From Pomacea canaliculata (Eukaryota > Mollusca > Gastropoda > Architaenioglossa > Ampullariidae): a DNA stretch of 64,000 bases. Under the pieces are notes generated by a model. That model was not told the DNA's origin. It saw only the letters and a program-made list of their open reading frames with translations, and did no database searches. The stretch is taken from NCBI RefSeq assembly GCF_003073045.1, contig NC_037596.1, positions 11,591,950 through 11,655,949 of the forward strand, in the 5' to 3' direction. A program made the position numbers and the translations under genes. Shown one piece after another: positions 25,690 to 38,267 of the stretch; position 1 is the first letter of the stretch, and each line of letters starts with the position of its first letter.

Positions 25690-25850
25690 TTGATTTTTAC
25701 GGTGAGCCGGCGACAAAGTCATTATCGCCGCGAGGCAGCCAGCCAGGTAAACAGATGTTGCAGAGAAAGAACAGCGTACCCTGAACTGGTCGGGACAGCC
25801 AGCCCTCGCTGTGTAACCGCTGCACAAAACGACAGAGCTAGCTGACGTTG
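25690..25850 (-). mobile_element. tRNA-derived SINE, older copy
   Basis: In reverse complement it shares the layout of the SINE at 35554-35742: GCAGCGGTTA, AGGGCTGGCTG, GGTACGCTGTTCTTT, CATCTGTTTAC and GGCTGGCTGCC in the same order. The ends are unclear and no target duplication was found. Confidence 0.65.
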
Positions 25851-26869
25851 TTGACATTTGTGCGCTAGTTGGAAGACATTCTCTACTCGCTATAAGAAAA
25901 TGGATTACTAATTTGCCGTTGTTTTGATGAATTGGAACATCGAAACACTTTGCTACGATAAAGGCACAAGGCAAGGTGTATAATTATATATATATGATAG
26001 TAAAGATACATTCAATATCATTTGTGTACATCGTGAGAAACCAGTTATATCCACAATTACAGAGGTCCGGAGTTTTTTTTTTTTTAATCTCATGGAGTAA
26101 GAGTCTGAGTTCAACAAGCACACAAGTAAACTTCTTGATCAAACATCGTACTGTGTCTTTTCGCCAATCATCTAGAAACCATTTCTTTGAAGCGGAACTC
26201 ATCGAAAGGCAGTAAGATACTTCAAATCTTTGCTGTGAAGCCTGGTGCTTTGTGGATTCTGATAAGGAGTACAAAAATTTCCATTCAAGGGAGAACAGAA
26301 AGATTTTCAGTTGTACAACATCATGCAGACTTTTGTCATGGTCAACCTTCTGGTAATGTTTCTTTCAAAGGAGTCTTCTTAAGAAAAAAGGGCAAAAGCT
26401 CAAGCGTTTTCAATTAAAGTTCTGAAGACTAGAAGAACTTTCCATAAAAGAACAAAAAGAAAAACTTTGCATCGAGCAGACTGTTTTGGCGGACTTCCAC
26501 CATCTGTCTTTATTTGTATGAATATGTAGTCAGAAACTTTTAAGACTTGAAAGTCTGTGCACTTTCTTTTTAGACTGTTGAAAAAAACTGTCTCATACAC
26601 TGTGGTTTTTATGCATATCCAGCATGAACAAGAGTTGAAGACTACAAGCCATCAAACGTAAGTCTAAGGTTGATTTCACATGGAGATATTTTTTTCTGAG
26701 GGCGATTGTATACCAGTGAGTGTGCTTGCCAGCGCTTATGCATACTTGAATGCGTGCGTTTGGGTGTGTGCCTTTTTCTTCCGGGTATTTTGAAAATTTT
26801 GGGAAGGAAGATGTAAGCGAAAATGAAAGTAGGGGCTTCACGTGCAAATCGCAATCTCCGAGCATGAAC

Positions 26870-27115
26870 GAGAAGGGGTAGCTCGATGCATGGTGGTCAA
26901 AACACTCGCTTATCACAGCAGCTGGCTCTGGGTGTGTTCCACTTCCACGAAACCACCGGTGGTGATGAGGCCCTGTGCGGTGGAGCTTGCACTTTGCCGC
27001 CCTGGGGGAGTGTACGAACGAAGTACGTGTCAATGCTTGTCATGGTAGACTGCAATGCAGGGCTGACATCAGCCTCCGTTCCAGGAACGGGGAGATCGAT
27101 GACTAGTCAGCAACT
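26870..27115 (+). mobile_element. Probable SINE of a second type
   Basis: It opens with tRNA-like sequence (GTAGCTCGATGCATGG as A box region, ACACTCGCTTATC, then a GTGTTCCACTTCC B-box-like segment), followed by a GC-rich body. The composition differs sharply from the flanks. It abuts an hAT MITE on its right. Confidence 0.45.
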
Positions 27116-27227
27116 CAGGTAGCACACCTTTCCAATCCATCCTGCACTGAGGACGCACGGTCGTTTTCATTTTAGGCCACGACCGGTCCAGCACGGAATT
27201 TGCTTCGCTGCAACTCTCCATGTACTG

Positions 27228-27421
27228 CAGGGGTGGGCAATTAATTTTCCCAAGGGGCTGCATGAGAAATTGGGATGGTTTTAGAGGGCCGGACTAATAT
27301 AGTTAACTCAGTTTTACCCAATACTGTATGTATAGTATATATACTGGCGGGCGGGTCAGCGGGCGGGTCAGCGGGCGGGCCGGTCAGAGACAGGAGGCGG
27401 GCCGACCGTTGCCCAGGTCTG
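27228..27421. mobile_element. hAT-type MITE with perfect 8-bp target duplication
   Basis: It begins CAGGGGTGGGCAATT, a very common hAT end, and closes with a degenerate TTGCCCAGGTCTG. The 8-bp duplication atgtactg is present at 27220-27227 and 27422-27429. It includes GGGGCTGCATGAGAAA and GAGGGCCGGA, plus three tandem gcgggcgggtca units. Confidence 0.9.
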
Positions 27422-27679
27422 ATGTACTGTCTTTATGCCTAATGCACTAGGTGCTGCCCATCTTTTCTCCAATCCCCATCTCCAATACCTGTATACGCCA
27501 CAGAACGCCTTGATCACAAACTCGTAGGCACTGGTCTACTTTTAGTCCTCCTGCCATGGCAGGTAACGCAAATCGAGTCTTTTCCCTAGCTGATGCCTTT
27601 GTTGAACAAAGTATATCCTCGGGTGTCGAATTAAAACCCTAATTTTCTGTCGATACTATTTCCCGGCAAAGTAGCAAGC

Positions 27680-27925
27680 CACCCAGCAAACACACCAAGA
27701 TTCAGCCAAGCTTGGTGCACCCTTGGTCAGCCTTGGTACCAGTATTGGCTCTTCCGTGGTCTTTTCATTGGATCTTCCTTGGAAGTGATAGTTGGGCCAC
27801 GCTTGGCCCAAGTTTGGGCAAGTCTTGGTCGAATCTTGGTACTAAGGTATCACCCATCTTATCCCAATCTTGGGCCATTCGTGCATTGCCCAAAGAAACC
27901 CCACATTCAACAAATAATGTCTGAA
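27680..27925. repeat. Degenerate CTTGG-rich repeat, unclassified
   Basis: It starts near ACCCAGCAAACACACCAAG and contains many irregular copies of CTTGG/CCAAG. The style resembles the end of the 4-kb element at 42027-42270. It is probably the terminus of a DNA transposon. Confidence 0.4.
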
Positions 27926-29025
27926 TTATGTTTTTGGTGGTATATATTAACTCTATTTTGCTGCAGTGTTGTAGCTGAAGACAGCTTGGTTCAATACATT
28001 TAAACATTTTCATTTCTTCTGGTCTGTAAAACGTCCTTCAGTTGACAAGTCATTAGAACAAGACTAACAGTAGCTATTTACTTGCAAGTTGTTCTATATT
28101 ATCAAAAACCATATTAAGATACATTATTTATTCTCTATCATAATCAGTAGCACACATTTTTTTTTATCACGATTTGACCAGGAGACCACAGTAAATATGA
28201 AAAATAGTCATTTTATTTCTACTATGTAGATAATAAAAAATGCACAAACATGAAATATACACAACTCATACAATACACATAACATATACAAGCACCCCTG
28301 CCAAAATTACATCAAGATGTAGTGTTCAACACATTCTGTTGCTTTTTTTCCTCCCTTCAATTGTGGCCTCCATCACAGTCACCTGATATGGCCAGCCATT
28401 CCCCTGTATACTTGTCCAAAGTGGCCATTGTGACATCGTTGTATCGTTTCACTATGGACAAAAAAAAGAAAGCAATTTCATGTGAGTTCAAAAGAAATAG
28501 GTGTTAGCTTTCCAAAAAAAGTGTAAAATATACACTAAGAAATTATCTTTCCAATTACATTAGTCTTAAACTACGTTATTTCTTTTTTTCAACGCGATTT
28601 CTTCAAAATATCGCAAAAATACCCCACTTTTTTATAAACATTTGACCTCTTGAAAAAAGTCGTTAAGGAAGCAGAATCTACTGATATGAGGTGGTAAAGA
28701 GACAACAATAAACAGAGTCGGGTGATTTTTCACCCAGAACTATATGCCTGTCCACCATGACTCTACTGTGTCACGTAAGACCACATCGCTCATTTTTATC
28801 GTCTGCTATAACGAACTATAAAATATCAAATAAAAAAATATAAAGTATCAAGGAAGCAAAACCTTTTAAAATAATACCAGGAAGGTGAAACAAATCCAAA
28901 CTTTGACATTAGATTTCTTCCTTGCAATCTATCATTTCCTTTTATTTTGATTAAAAAAACTATTCGCATTTGCATATAATTCTAAATGTTGATTGTGTTT
29001 GACGATACCTATTTTTATTTTTTCA
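27926..29025. other. Gene-poor stretch upstream of gene E
   Basis: AT-rich with no supported gene. A TTTTTATTTTTTCAG acceptor at about 29011-29025 just before the first coding exon of gene E suggests that a noncoding 5' exon may lie in this interval. Confidence 0.35.
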
Positions 29026-29068
29026 GAAAGTTTTCAATACTCTGTATTGGTGACGTCCAGAACTAAAA

Positions 29069-32000
29069 ATGTTGGCAATAACAAGTGCGATATGTTGCTT
29101 CTTCTCAGCTGTACTTCACACAGTGTTTGTCCATGGTATTAATTTTATATATAATTTGATTCATTGGTATCTAAGCTAAATGTGTATGATTGTTTTTTTG
29201 TCTATTTATCGTCTGATCAATCTATGGTTGTCTCTCTCTAATGCAGCTATTAATTATGCACTTGAAGAAGACATTTGGCAATGTTGTAATAGATGTTAAA
29301 TATTCTTTGAATCGCTTTAACAGCTAGAAAAATGTAAAATAAACTTGAAATTTTCAGAGAAGTTGAGTTTATAAACAAGAAGGACCGCCGATTAAAATCT
29401 TAGTGGCTCGGAAAATGAGGGTTTTGGCCAGTCAAAAGACTAAACTGCACTTCACTTGATATTTATTGTGAATACGTTTATTAATGTGTTAATTGTTTTC
29501 TCTGTCTAATACTATTTCGGAATCAATGCCTGACACAGCCATTTTCATTAGTTGCCTCCAAGACCGGCTAAATATCTATATTTTTTGTGGTTCGTTCTTT
29601 TCTCTCCCTCTCTCTCTCGATACATATGTATATAGCCCAATCAAAGAACTTTATGGTATTTATCGATAATTTATGAAGTTACATCTGTTCTTCACATGTT
29701 AAAAAAACGTAACTGAATTAATTGTCCTTTCAAGGAAATTGATGCCATTCGAAACGTTTTCACTTTGTTTTTCTTACACTTCTAGGGGATGAAAGCAAAT
29801 GTACAGTCAAGTCAAATGAAAACTGTTCTGTTAAAATAACATGTACGATCAGCACAACCGCATTTATAGAAGGACAATCTTTCAATCTTTACCATCACAT
29901 GGACGAGAAAAAAGGTAATATTTTCTTTCTTTTGGTTTATCCTAAAGTATACACTTAACAAGATGAATTCATGTCCTTAAAATCGCTGCACCACATGAAT
30001 TAGTAACTCAGTTATTTGTTTCTGTACTTGTTGCAGAACGTATTGCAGAACTGAACTATGTGGGGGCTTTTTACCTTTGTCATCCACTTAAAGGTTACTC
30101 GTGCCGCAAGTGTAAAGATGTGTTTAATATCACCTCGTCCTCTTGTGAACCTAGAGGAGAATTTATGTTTTTCGCCGATGGAGAACAGCCAGAGCGATGT
30201 AGAAATGGTAAGTTTTCACTTGTTTAATTTCGACTGAAGAATACTCGACCACAAAGATGCACTCTGCCTCTATCTTTACTTGAGCTTAAGAGGTAATACA
30301 TTTTTTTCAGTGTATAAATTACTCCTTCCCCAGCCCCATAGTGACAAGTGACAACACAATGCCAAATTATAGAGTGAAAAAGGAAGTAGAAACTACTTCT
30401 TCACATTGATTGTTGCGCGGCGTATGTAGAGGATAACAACCTTGACTTCCTCTCTCGGTGTGTGTCAAAGGCCAAGAGACCATTTGTCTGGAGTACACTT
30501 AATACTATATTCTACACAAATGACAAAGTATGTTTTCATGGTATCTCCAAACAGCAAAGACACCATTTTTAAGAACCAAAAATTTATTAAACTGTTCTGT
30601 AAAATGAACTGCTACATTACAAAAAAATGAATAAAACAACTAAAACAACTGAATTAAGTTTAGGCGTCACGTATTATTTTTTGTTTAGCAAAGTTTCACA
30701 TATTCTTTTCATAAAAACTGTTATTTAATCACGAATGCTCATCATTTTAAGCAGAAGAGTGTTGATCGAAATATCTGCTACTAACAGAAGAAAATAAGTT
30801 AATGCATCTAACCTTATTATCATTTAAAGAAACGCTCAAACTTCATTTAAAAATACTAAACTATATGCTCTCTTTTTGACCTATCACCAGTTTCCACTTT
30901 TCTTGCTTGCTATTGAAAAAAATACCCAACACAACTAACTGTATAAAAATAATAAAAACAATGCCACTAAATAGCTACTCTGCATACAGATGATGAGCTA
31001 GCATTTATTATTAGTTTCTAATAAATTATTTTTCTGTGCAAAACAACAACACCTGGGAATGATATCAAAGAACTTCGCAGAAGAAGAGAGAGTGGTGACG
31101 ATAGATGTGACGAAGGCGAGTATTCTAGCGTGCAACTAAATCATGCATCCTCTCTATACTGATCACAGTTCCAAGTGTTGACATGTGAGTTTTCACTCTT
31201 GCGACATGGCTGTAGGTATGCGATGCCTGTGTGCAGAACCAATCGTCACCGCAACTCATTCATTCCACGTGCCATTTACTTGATCAACTTTATTGGTCGT
31301 GAACTTGTACTAGCCTGAGATGACCTAAGGTCACCCACTGTATCACTGTTGTTAGGTGTGTGGGGGAGGGGGAGGGAGAGTGTGTGTAAAACACACTATT
31401 TCAAAACGTACATTTATATTATCTTTTTTATATTATGTATATCTATATCCAATTGCTTGTACGAGCAATATTTTGAATTGCCCAGGGTATCAATAAAGTT
31501 CGATTGTATTGTAACTAGAAGTGTGTTCTAGTATAGATCGCATACTTTAAGGGACAGAGAGATGTGTTAATGTAACTGCAAGCTAATTATATGTTCATTG
31601 AACTAAATTATTTGGACGCATGAACATGCACACATTCCCGCTAAAGAGGAATAAAGAGATGCACAGACTTTCCCTCTCTCTCTCTCCTTCACACACTCAC
31701 ATAGCGCGCGCACACACAACACACACAAAATAATGCAGTTAGACTTAGTGTGTGAAAAACGAGAAATTTTTGATACCAAAAGCAAACCATTCGTATGTGT
31801 TAGTGCGGTTTTTTGTTTTTGTTGTGTTCGTTTCCTTTTATCACACCATGACATCTATTATTTAGCATATTATGTGTGTCGAAACGTTTTTTTTTTTTAG
31901 AAAAACTTATTGCTAAGTCTTAAAAGGTAATTTTTATCCGTTTTACTAGATAGTTTATCAGAGAATGCTGGTATACAGACTTTGGGATTCAATACAAATA

Positions 32001-33576
32001 AAAACAAAGAGGATGAAGTGGACAAAGAAGACGGTAAGTATAGAGAATAGATCCTTTTATTTTCTTTTTTGGTTTATTGCGTTAAAAAAGAAACTGATGT
32101 TATTAAATTGTTAAAATATAATTATTTTAAGCCTTTAGTCCTCTTCGGTCTTCAGAAACCACTGTGCTTGACAAGCATTTTTTTACAGACCTCATATGAA
32201 CTCAGTAGGTGGATGACGTACTTTTTTTGCAAGAGGAGCATGTACACATTTTTAAAAATCCAAATACCTGCATTGCTATATTTGTACCTTTGCATGTGCA
32301 AAGTCCCTACCATTTTATGTTACAATTAGTATATTCACTCTTTTTGATTTATTCTAGATGCGCAAACAGGAGGTGTGAATAGTTTAGCTATCGGCCTTTC
32401 TGTTGGTGGCTTACTTACCGCGATGGTCATTGTCTCACTAATCTTGATTCTTCTAAGACGGTAAGTTTCAGATATTGCTTACCTTTCTATGAAATCTTTC
32501 TTGACAAAATCAATATTAATTAAACTACAGTCCATTTAATATCTGGAAACACATAGGTATGAGATCAAATCTGTTGATTTCTTGAAAACCAAGAGCAAAA
32601 GAATAAGCACTCCATATCAAAAAAATACCTTACATCAAGAGTAAAATCTACAGATGAGAAGTAGAATTGCAACAGATACAAGTTTTGTATTTTTTTAATT
32701 TATAAAAGTGTTGACTATTTTTTGGTTTCACAAAACAAAAAGGACAAAATTATGACGATAGCATTGATGATGGTCTTGGTGGTTACTTCGACGATGACAG
32801 TAATTGTGATGATTGTAATAACCCCGAAGACAGTATTGATGATAATGGCGTCTTCATCCTTTCCACCTCTCCTTTTATCACATTGGTATTTTATTTTCTT
32901 TGTAGAAATCGCTTGAAGCAGAATAATCGAAATGGAAAGGATGTAGAGCTGCAAAAGTCAACTGAAAATACAAACGATCCTTTACTTTCGAGAGGAGTAA
33001 GTATTTTTAAATAGAATCACATAAATCACAAACTTTAAAAAAAATACAGCGAGCTAAGCATTGCTTTTACCATACACACACTACATTACAATGAGGTATG
33101 GCATCTTTTACTAGCAGCAAAAATTATTATAATTTAATACGGATGTTTTATTATGTCTTAGCAGTGTTTTAGAATGGTTTTGTTCGTAATAAGAAGATTT
33201 TTTCAATTAAGTTAAAACATTTTTAATCTGGCCATTGTGTCGCAAGCGCAATAATGGATGAAATTCATATTTTTAACACACACAGAGAGAGAGAGAGGGA
33301 GAGAGAGAGGGAGAGGGAGGGAGAGAGAGGGAGGGAGAGGAAGGGAGAGAGAGGGAGAGGGAGGGGGAGAGAGAGGGGGAGAGAGAGGGGGAGAGAGAGA
33401 GGGAGAGAGAGGGAGAGAGAGAGATGTATAATTGTATAATACTTCTTTAATGGTTAGATATACTTCGCTTGCGTACATGTTCTTTTTCTTCACAGTGTAA
33501 CGGGCAGCCTACAAGACCAGAAGATAAAGAAAGGAATTCTTTTCTTTCAAACAAAGAAACGTCTGACCACATCTGA
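29069..33576 (+). CDS. Gene E: small cysteine-rich single-pass membrane protein, novel
   Basis: Seven exons join in perfect phase: 29069-29135, 29786-29914, 30037-30207, 31950-32033, 32358-32460, 32906-32996 and 33496-33576 (TGA). All introns are GT-AG. The product is 241 residues: signal peptide 1-22 (MLAITSAICCFFSAVL), an ectodomain of about 100 residues with eight cysteines (three in exon 2, five in exon 3, including CRKCKD), an acidic stalk (NKEDEVDKED), a membrane segment at about 159-182 (SLAIGLSVGGLLTAMVIVSL), then a 58-residue tail rich in Asn, Lys and Glu. No tyrosine occurs in the tail. The phase-1 ectodomain exons resemble those of the Ig receptors, but the sequence does not. I do not recognise the family. 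A short receptor, coreceptor or cell-surface ligand are all possible. Confidence 0.85.
33286..33424. repeat. (GA)n/(GGA)n purine tract in the last intron of gene E
   Basis: About 140 bases of uninterrupted purine, made of GAGAGA and GGGAGA units. The plus-strand RNA would be all purine just upstream of the last acceptor. Confidence 0.95.
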
Positions 33577-33929
33577 TCAACACGAACCTAACCTTGTACA
33601 TGACTTCATAATGCACTCAGCTCTTGTGAAATGCTATATGGCCACCAATTATGTTCTAAAGACGATTTAATGCCTGCCAGCGACATTGTGGACCACGTGA
33701 CCTACCTGTGACCGCCACACAGCTTTGACAAGAGCCGCCGAGATAATTCTAGCAAGTGCATCAGTGAGTGTGACACGCAAGCTATGGTACCTGGAATCTT
33801 CGGTGTAAAGAGGAAATGCTGTACAGTGTATAGTGAGAGTGAAAATTAATTAATTAAGAGTGGGGTAGTCGCAGTCACAGTAGTAAACAGTATAGAGTTG
33901 AGAAAACTATTGTGAGAGTGTGTGTCGCC

Positions 33930-34115
33930 GATAGCATAGTTTGTTGTATCAGGCATGTGTCACCACATAGTTTGTTGTATCAGGCGTGTGTCGTCGCCAC
34001 CACATAGTTTGTTGTATCAGGCATGTGTCACCACATAGTTTGTTGTATCAGGCGTGTGTCGTCGCCACCACATAGTTTGTTGTATCAGGCATGTGTCACC
34101 ACATTGTTGTGCCTG
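33930..34115. repeat. Minisatellite in the gene E 3' UTR
   Basis: Alternating units sharing CATAGTTTGTTGTATCAGGC followed by either ATGTGTCACCA or GTGTGTCGTCGCCACCA. The two variants alternate as a higher-order dimer of about 68 bases, with at least two full dimers and a partial one. Confidence 0.9.
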
Positions 34116-34297
34116 GCGTGTGTCGCATTTAGTCAGCGAGTATCGCTGCTATTGATCAGACTTGTGACGCGCGTGTCGCTGTTGAAGTAGCAGGAGTCGT
34201 TGCTAGGATACTCTCCGTGTGTGTCCCTGATTGTGTATCCGCAGTGTCGTTGATTTGCCAGCGTGTATGACTCGTGGACATCGTTGTACAAACTGTA

Positions 34298-34303
34298 AAT
34301 AAA
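34298..34303 (+). terminator. Polyadenylation signal of gene E
   Basis: AATAAA followed within 25 bases by a T-rich, GT-containing stretch (tttctcgtttg). Confidence 0.6.
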
Positions 34304-34320
34304 GTTTTCTCGTTTGAAAT

Positions 34321-35540
34321 ATTTTCGATTGTGAAGACTCAGTTTCCGGGAGAGGCTTGTATAGTAGATTTAGGACCCGAAACGAGCCACTGACGACGAC
34401 ATAAGCTCATTCGATCCATTTAAATGCGGGACAACAAGCATCTCACTTTCCCCGTAACAAGGATACATGTAAAGCCAAAGAAAGAGTGTGATTCGTGTTT
34501 TTATAACTATTTTTACTCTCCAAATTAATAATAAAGTAAGTATAAACACAAGAATACAACTCATGACTAGTCGTTTCATGCATTGTGAAGGTGTTTGGCC
34601 TCTATTTCCTCACATTATTTTATTTTTTTTCGTTTTGCTTAGTCGCTTTGGCTGTTGCGATTATGTGACGATGAACATGCAGCAATGAGTATGGTAGGTC
34701 AGTAGGCTGTATTGATCAAAGTGCAAATGTTTTTTACCTTACACAACGATTGAAGTTGGGAAAAGCTCACAACGCCCTGAAATAATACGTGGGCTGCTAT
34801 TGTAAAGATTCAGACCCCTAGTCTTAGCTTTAGGAGTTTCGCAATATGTTGTTCGTGTGCAATATAAGATGTGAATAAATATATAAACATAAAGCTTTCG
34901 TCTAAAGCTATTCTTTGTCTTTGTCATTTTCTTTCTATGCATGCATGAGTGTGTGAGTGTGTAGTAATGCATATGATAATCTCTATAACACCTTTACGGT
35001 TTGAGTTTGGTCCATCGTAGTGAAACTTGCTACTGTACAACTACCACGCTTGCTACAACTACTATTACTGCTATGAAAATTACAACAACAAAATATGCTA
35101 TTCTATTTGACACTAATGAAAGCAGCGAGACAAAAATGAATGTGAGGTGGAGCCCTGCTGCTATTTCAGCCTACATTGTGTGTAACAAGCTGAGTCGTTC
35201 AGATGTGAATGAAAAGTCATGGAGCTGAATACTATGTTTTGAAAGAAGAGGAAACTGCTCGAGTGTCTTTGTCTGGCTCAAGCTCTTTGTGAACACCTGC
35301 CCCTGGCTTTTGGCGCCGAACTGTCACGTGTAAAGTAACACCTAAAAGGATTTAGTACGGCAGCCGGTTTGCTGACTAGCCACATGCCTTATGAATTTCT
35401 TCTTTTTTTCGTTTACCTCTTCATGCAATGTATTTTTAACCACAGAGTTTTCGCAAATAAGTTTAATAATGCAACAAAAGTATCCGATATTTTGCAATTG
35501 CTATTTGACATACACTTCTCTCAGCCTACAGCAACTATGA
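34321..35540. other. Intergenic stretch
   Basis: No supported gene or repeat. Confidence 0.4.
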
Positions 35541-35553
35541 CTCTTTATGACCA

Positions 35554-35742
35554 GGCGGTCCGGTGGCGCAACGGTTAGCGCCTGTCACCAATACAGTGAA
35601 GGCTGACTGCCCAGAGTTCATTTCTCGTCTCGGGCACGCTGTACTTTTCTGCACGTGGCATCTGTTTACAGGGCTGGCTGCCTTGCCATAATTTAGCCTC
35701 AATTGCTGGCACGGCGTAAAACACAAATTCCCCCCCCCCCTT
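35554..35742 (+). mobile_element. tRNA-derived SINE with 13-bp target duplication
   Basis: The head has a clear RNA polymerase III A box (TGGCGCAACGG) and a B-box-like GAGTTCATTTC, as in tRNA genes. The tail ends ACACAAATTC plus a run of C. The direct repeat ctctttatgacca flanks it at 35541-35553 and 35743-35755, which defines both ends. Confidence 0.92.
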
Positions 35743-35755
35743 CTCTTTATGACCA

Positions 35756-37790
35756 AGACCACCTTATTAGTACTGACATTAATCATTCCCGAGATTTATA
35801 ACTTCCGTCATTAATAAGTTTCCTATCTTGTCAAATTATTTTCATCGCTGGCTCGTATATTAACTGGTATAGCTAAGGAACACTTGGTACTGACGGTGGT
35901 GTAAGTGACGTTGACTTGGCAGTGATAGTAACAGTGACGTGGCATTGATAGTAGGTGACATGGCCCTGATGGTTATTTATTTTACCATTCTTCCATCCGG
36001 CTATCTCACTGAGCCACCACATTCTACTTTTACTCTGCATCTCAGGAATATCAATATTTTTCATGTTGTGACATGCCTAGGAACCTGAACAGTAAACATA
36101 CACACCAACGGTTCTGCAAGCCAGGGCTTATGTCTTATGTTTTCGTTTTACTTGTTGACTTTATTCTTATAGGCAAAATTAAAAGAAATAACCTAAAGTT
36201 TACTAGTCATAGATGGGCAGTTATCTATCTCTACTAAATTGGTTTTATTTTTTAAAATTAAATTAATGTTACTTTTTGTGGACTGATGAAATTGAATTGA
36301 TATAGCATTGTCTCCTAAAATGAGTAAATGATAAAAAGTTCAAACCACTAAAACGATGGAAAGTGAGTGAAAAATCATGTACAAAATTTCACTGAACACA
36401 TACCTACGTACAAACGTAAATGCAAAGTGAGTTAATAAAAGTGTGTCATTATTTGACTTCAGGCTAGCTCTACACGCAGAGAAAGAGTGTGTCGTGATGC
36501 CCATTCCTCACTATATTAGTGACTCCTTTTTGACTAAGTGCAGGTTCGTCAGTGACATGAGAACAACAGAAGTCTCGGGAGTTCGTAAAGTCTTCTCCTT
36601 AGCTAGTATCTTTCCAAGATAAAAGGGATAAAAATTCATCCTCTTGACTATACTACGGCAGGGAAGTGAGATACTGACGCCCCTACTTAAGCCAGCTTGT
36701 GTAAGGGCGGTTATCATCTTTTTATCTAGGATACTTAAAGTTCTTCAAATGCTAGACAACTGCGAAAAGTATTTGCGTTATCAAGAAAACCTGTCACTTC
36801 AAACGCCATATATTGCATTAACCATTAGGGCATTCGCTCCCGTTTCCCAGGAAAATGATCGCTAGCCTGGAGTGAAGCATGTCTATTTGATAATGTGCAT
36901 TCGTAAATTGATAATGGAGAAGCAAACTCTCTCAGTGCAGTGGTCCTGAAAGGAAGATGAGCAGACCTCCACCTCCACCTTGTAGAGAGAAGTGTATAAT
37001 AATGAATTTTACATGTGCGCCCCCGGACAATCGAAACAGAGTAACTGCAAGCAAAGCACAAGTCCTAATACTGTTGCTGCTGTTTTCTATTTATTCATTA
37101 GTAATACCTAACGGTGGTGACGTTTATAAGAAGAGATGCTCGCTTACAGATATCTAGTCATCCATAAGCATCTCCATTGGAAACAGTCTCAGTCTTAAGG
37201 TCACACTCGCTTGCCATTTGCGTCTTTGACGTGGTGTAAAGGCCATCTAAACCTAATATTAACAAGGATTACCTTGTCGTTAGTACTAAACCAGGAAAGT
37301 AGAAGGCTTGATGTGCAAATTGAGACTAAATGCAGTATTTTTTTCCTTGTAGTCTTTTATCCAATGTGCAAGCCTTGATCTTGGGCTGATGACATAGTTT
37401 TGAGAATGTTATCTTCAAACAGGGTCTTACAGTACTTGGAATAGAATTCTGCTAATGGGTATTCCCAATTTCTTAATATCACCTTTTGCTATTAAACACA
37501 CTTATCATAAATATTGTTTCATAATTTGTTTCATTAAATTTGCAAATTTATTAAAATTTATTCTGTTTCTAAATCCCTCATACAAGACCAAAAAAATCTT
37601 ATCCGGCAGCCCGCACAAGCACAAACAAGTCATCGGAGGCAGATAAGTCAAGTTACAGGAGAACCACACGTTCGATACTCACACGTCAATCACGTAGTTA
37701 ACTACGTCGCTCACGAGCCAGCTGTTCCCCGAACACAAGACTCAACTACATTGAATAATAATTAAAGCTTTATTTAACGTGAAAAAAACA
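35756..37790. other. Intergenic stretch
   Basis: AT-rich sequence without a supported gene. Short open frames here have no splice context or family resemblance. Confidence 0.4.
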
Positions 37791-37792
37791 TA

Positions 37793-38265
37793 CAGTCAAA
37801 TGACTCGTCTAGGGGGAGTCCCAGTGCTATCCGTTCTAAGTGTACTTCCACTATCATAGTGCTGTTACCTCTCGTTATTATTACCATTTACTTTCACATG
37901 CATACGCGCATCAACTTAGCTCTCAGATGCTATAGCTGTTCTCTCAGATGCTATAGCTGTTCTCTCAGATGCTATAGCTGTTCTCATACTCTCCTGTGGG
38001 CTCTCAGATGCTGCAGCTATTCTCATACTCTCTAGTGGGCTCTCAGTTGTTACAGCTGTTCTGGTATTCTCTTATGGGTCCACCTTTTTTGTTAAGTGGG
38101 AACCTGTACTCCAGTTGACACATAAAGCTGATGATTTAAGCCTCGAATATTTGTCGGACTGCCCGTCGTCCTTCCTCCTTGATATGCCAACCAAGAAAGA
38201 GAAAAACTGCTCTCCCAGTGAGCACTGATAGCACCGGGACTTCCCCTAGACGAGTCATTTTACTG
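37793..38265. mobile_element. Tc1/mariner-type MITE, TA target duplication
   Basis: The 473-bp element has roughly 35-bp terminal inverted repeats starting CAGTCAAATGACTCGTCTAG and ending in its imperfect complement. It is flanked on both sides by TA. Inside are three tandem copies of a 22-bp unit CTCTCAGATGCTATAGCTGTT, plus degenerate copies further on. There is no transposase. Confidence 0.88.
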
Positions 38266-38267
38266 TA

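Larger units (their letters stand above)
33577..34320 (+). other. 3' untranslated region of gene E
   Basis: Runs from the stop to shortly after the AATAAA signal. It includes a minisatellite at 33930-34115. Confidence 0.6.

Noticed and set aside
33212..33493. Open frames rich in Arg-Glu or Ser-Leu-Pro
   Set aside because: Produced by the GA-rich purine tract in the last intron of gene E.
37920..38060. Regularly spaced CTCTCAGATG repeats suggesting a CRISPR-like array
   Set aside because: The units are tandem without unique spacers and lie inside a MITE of a eukaryotic genome.
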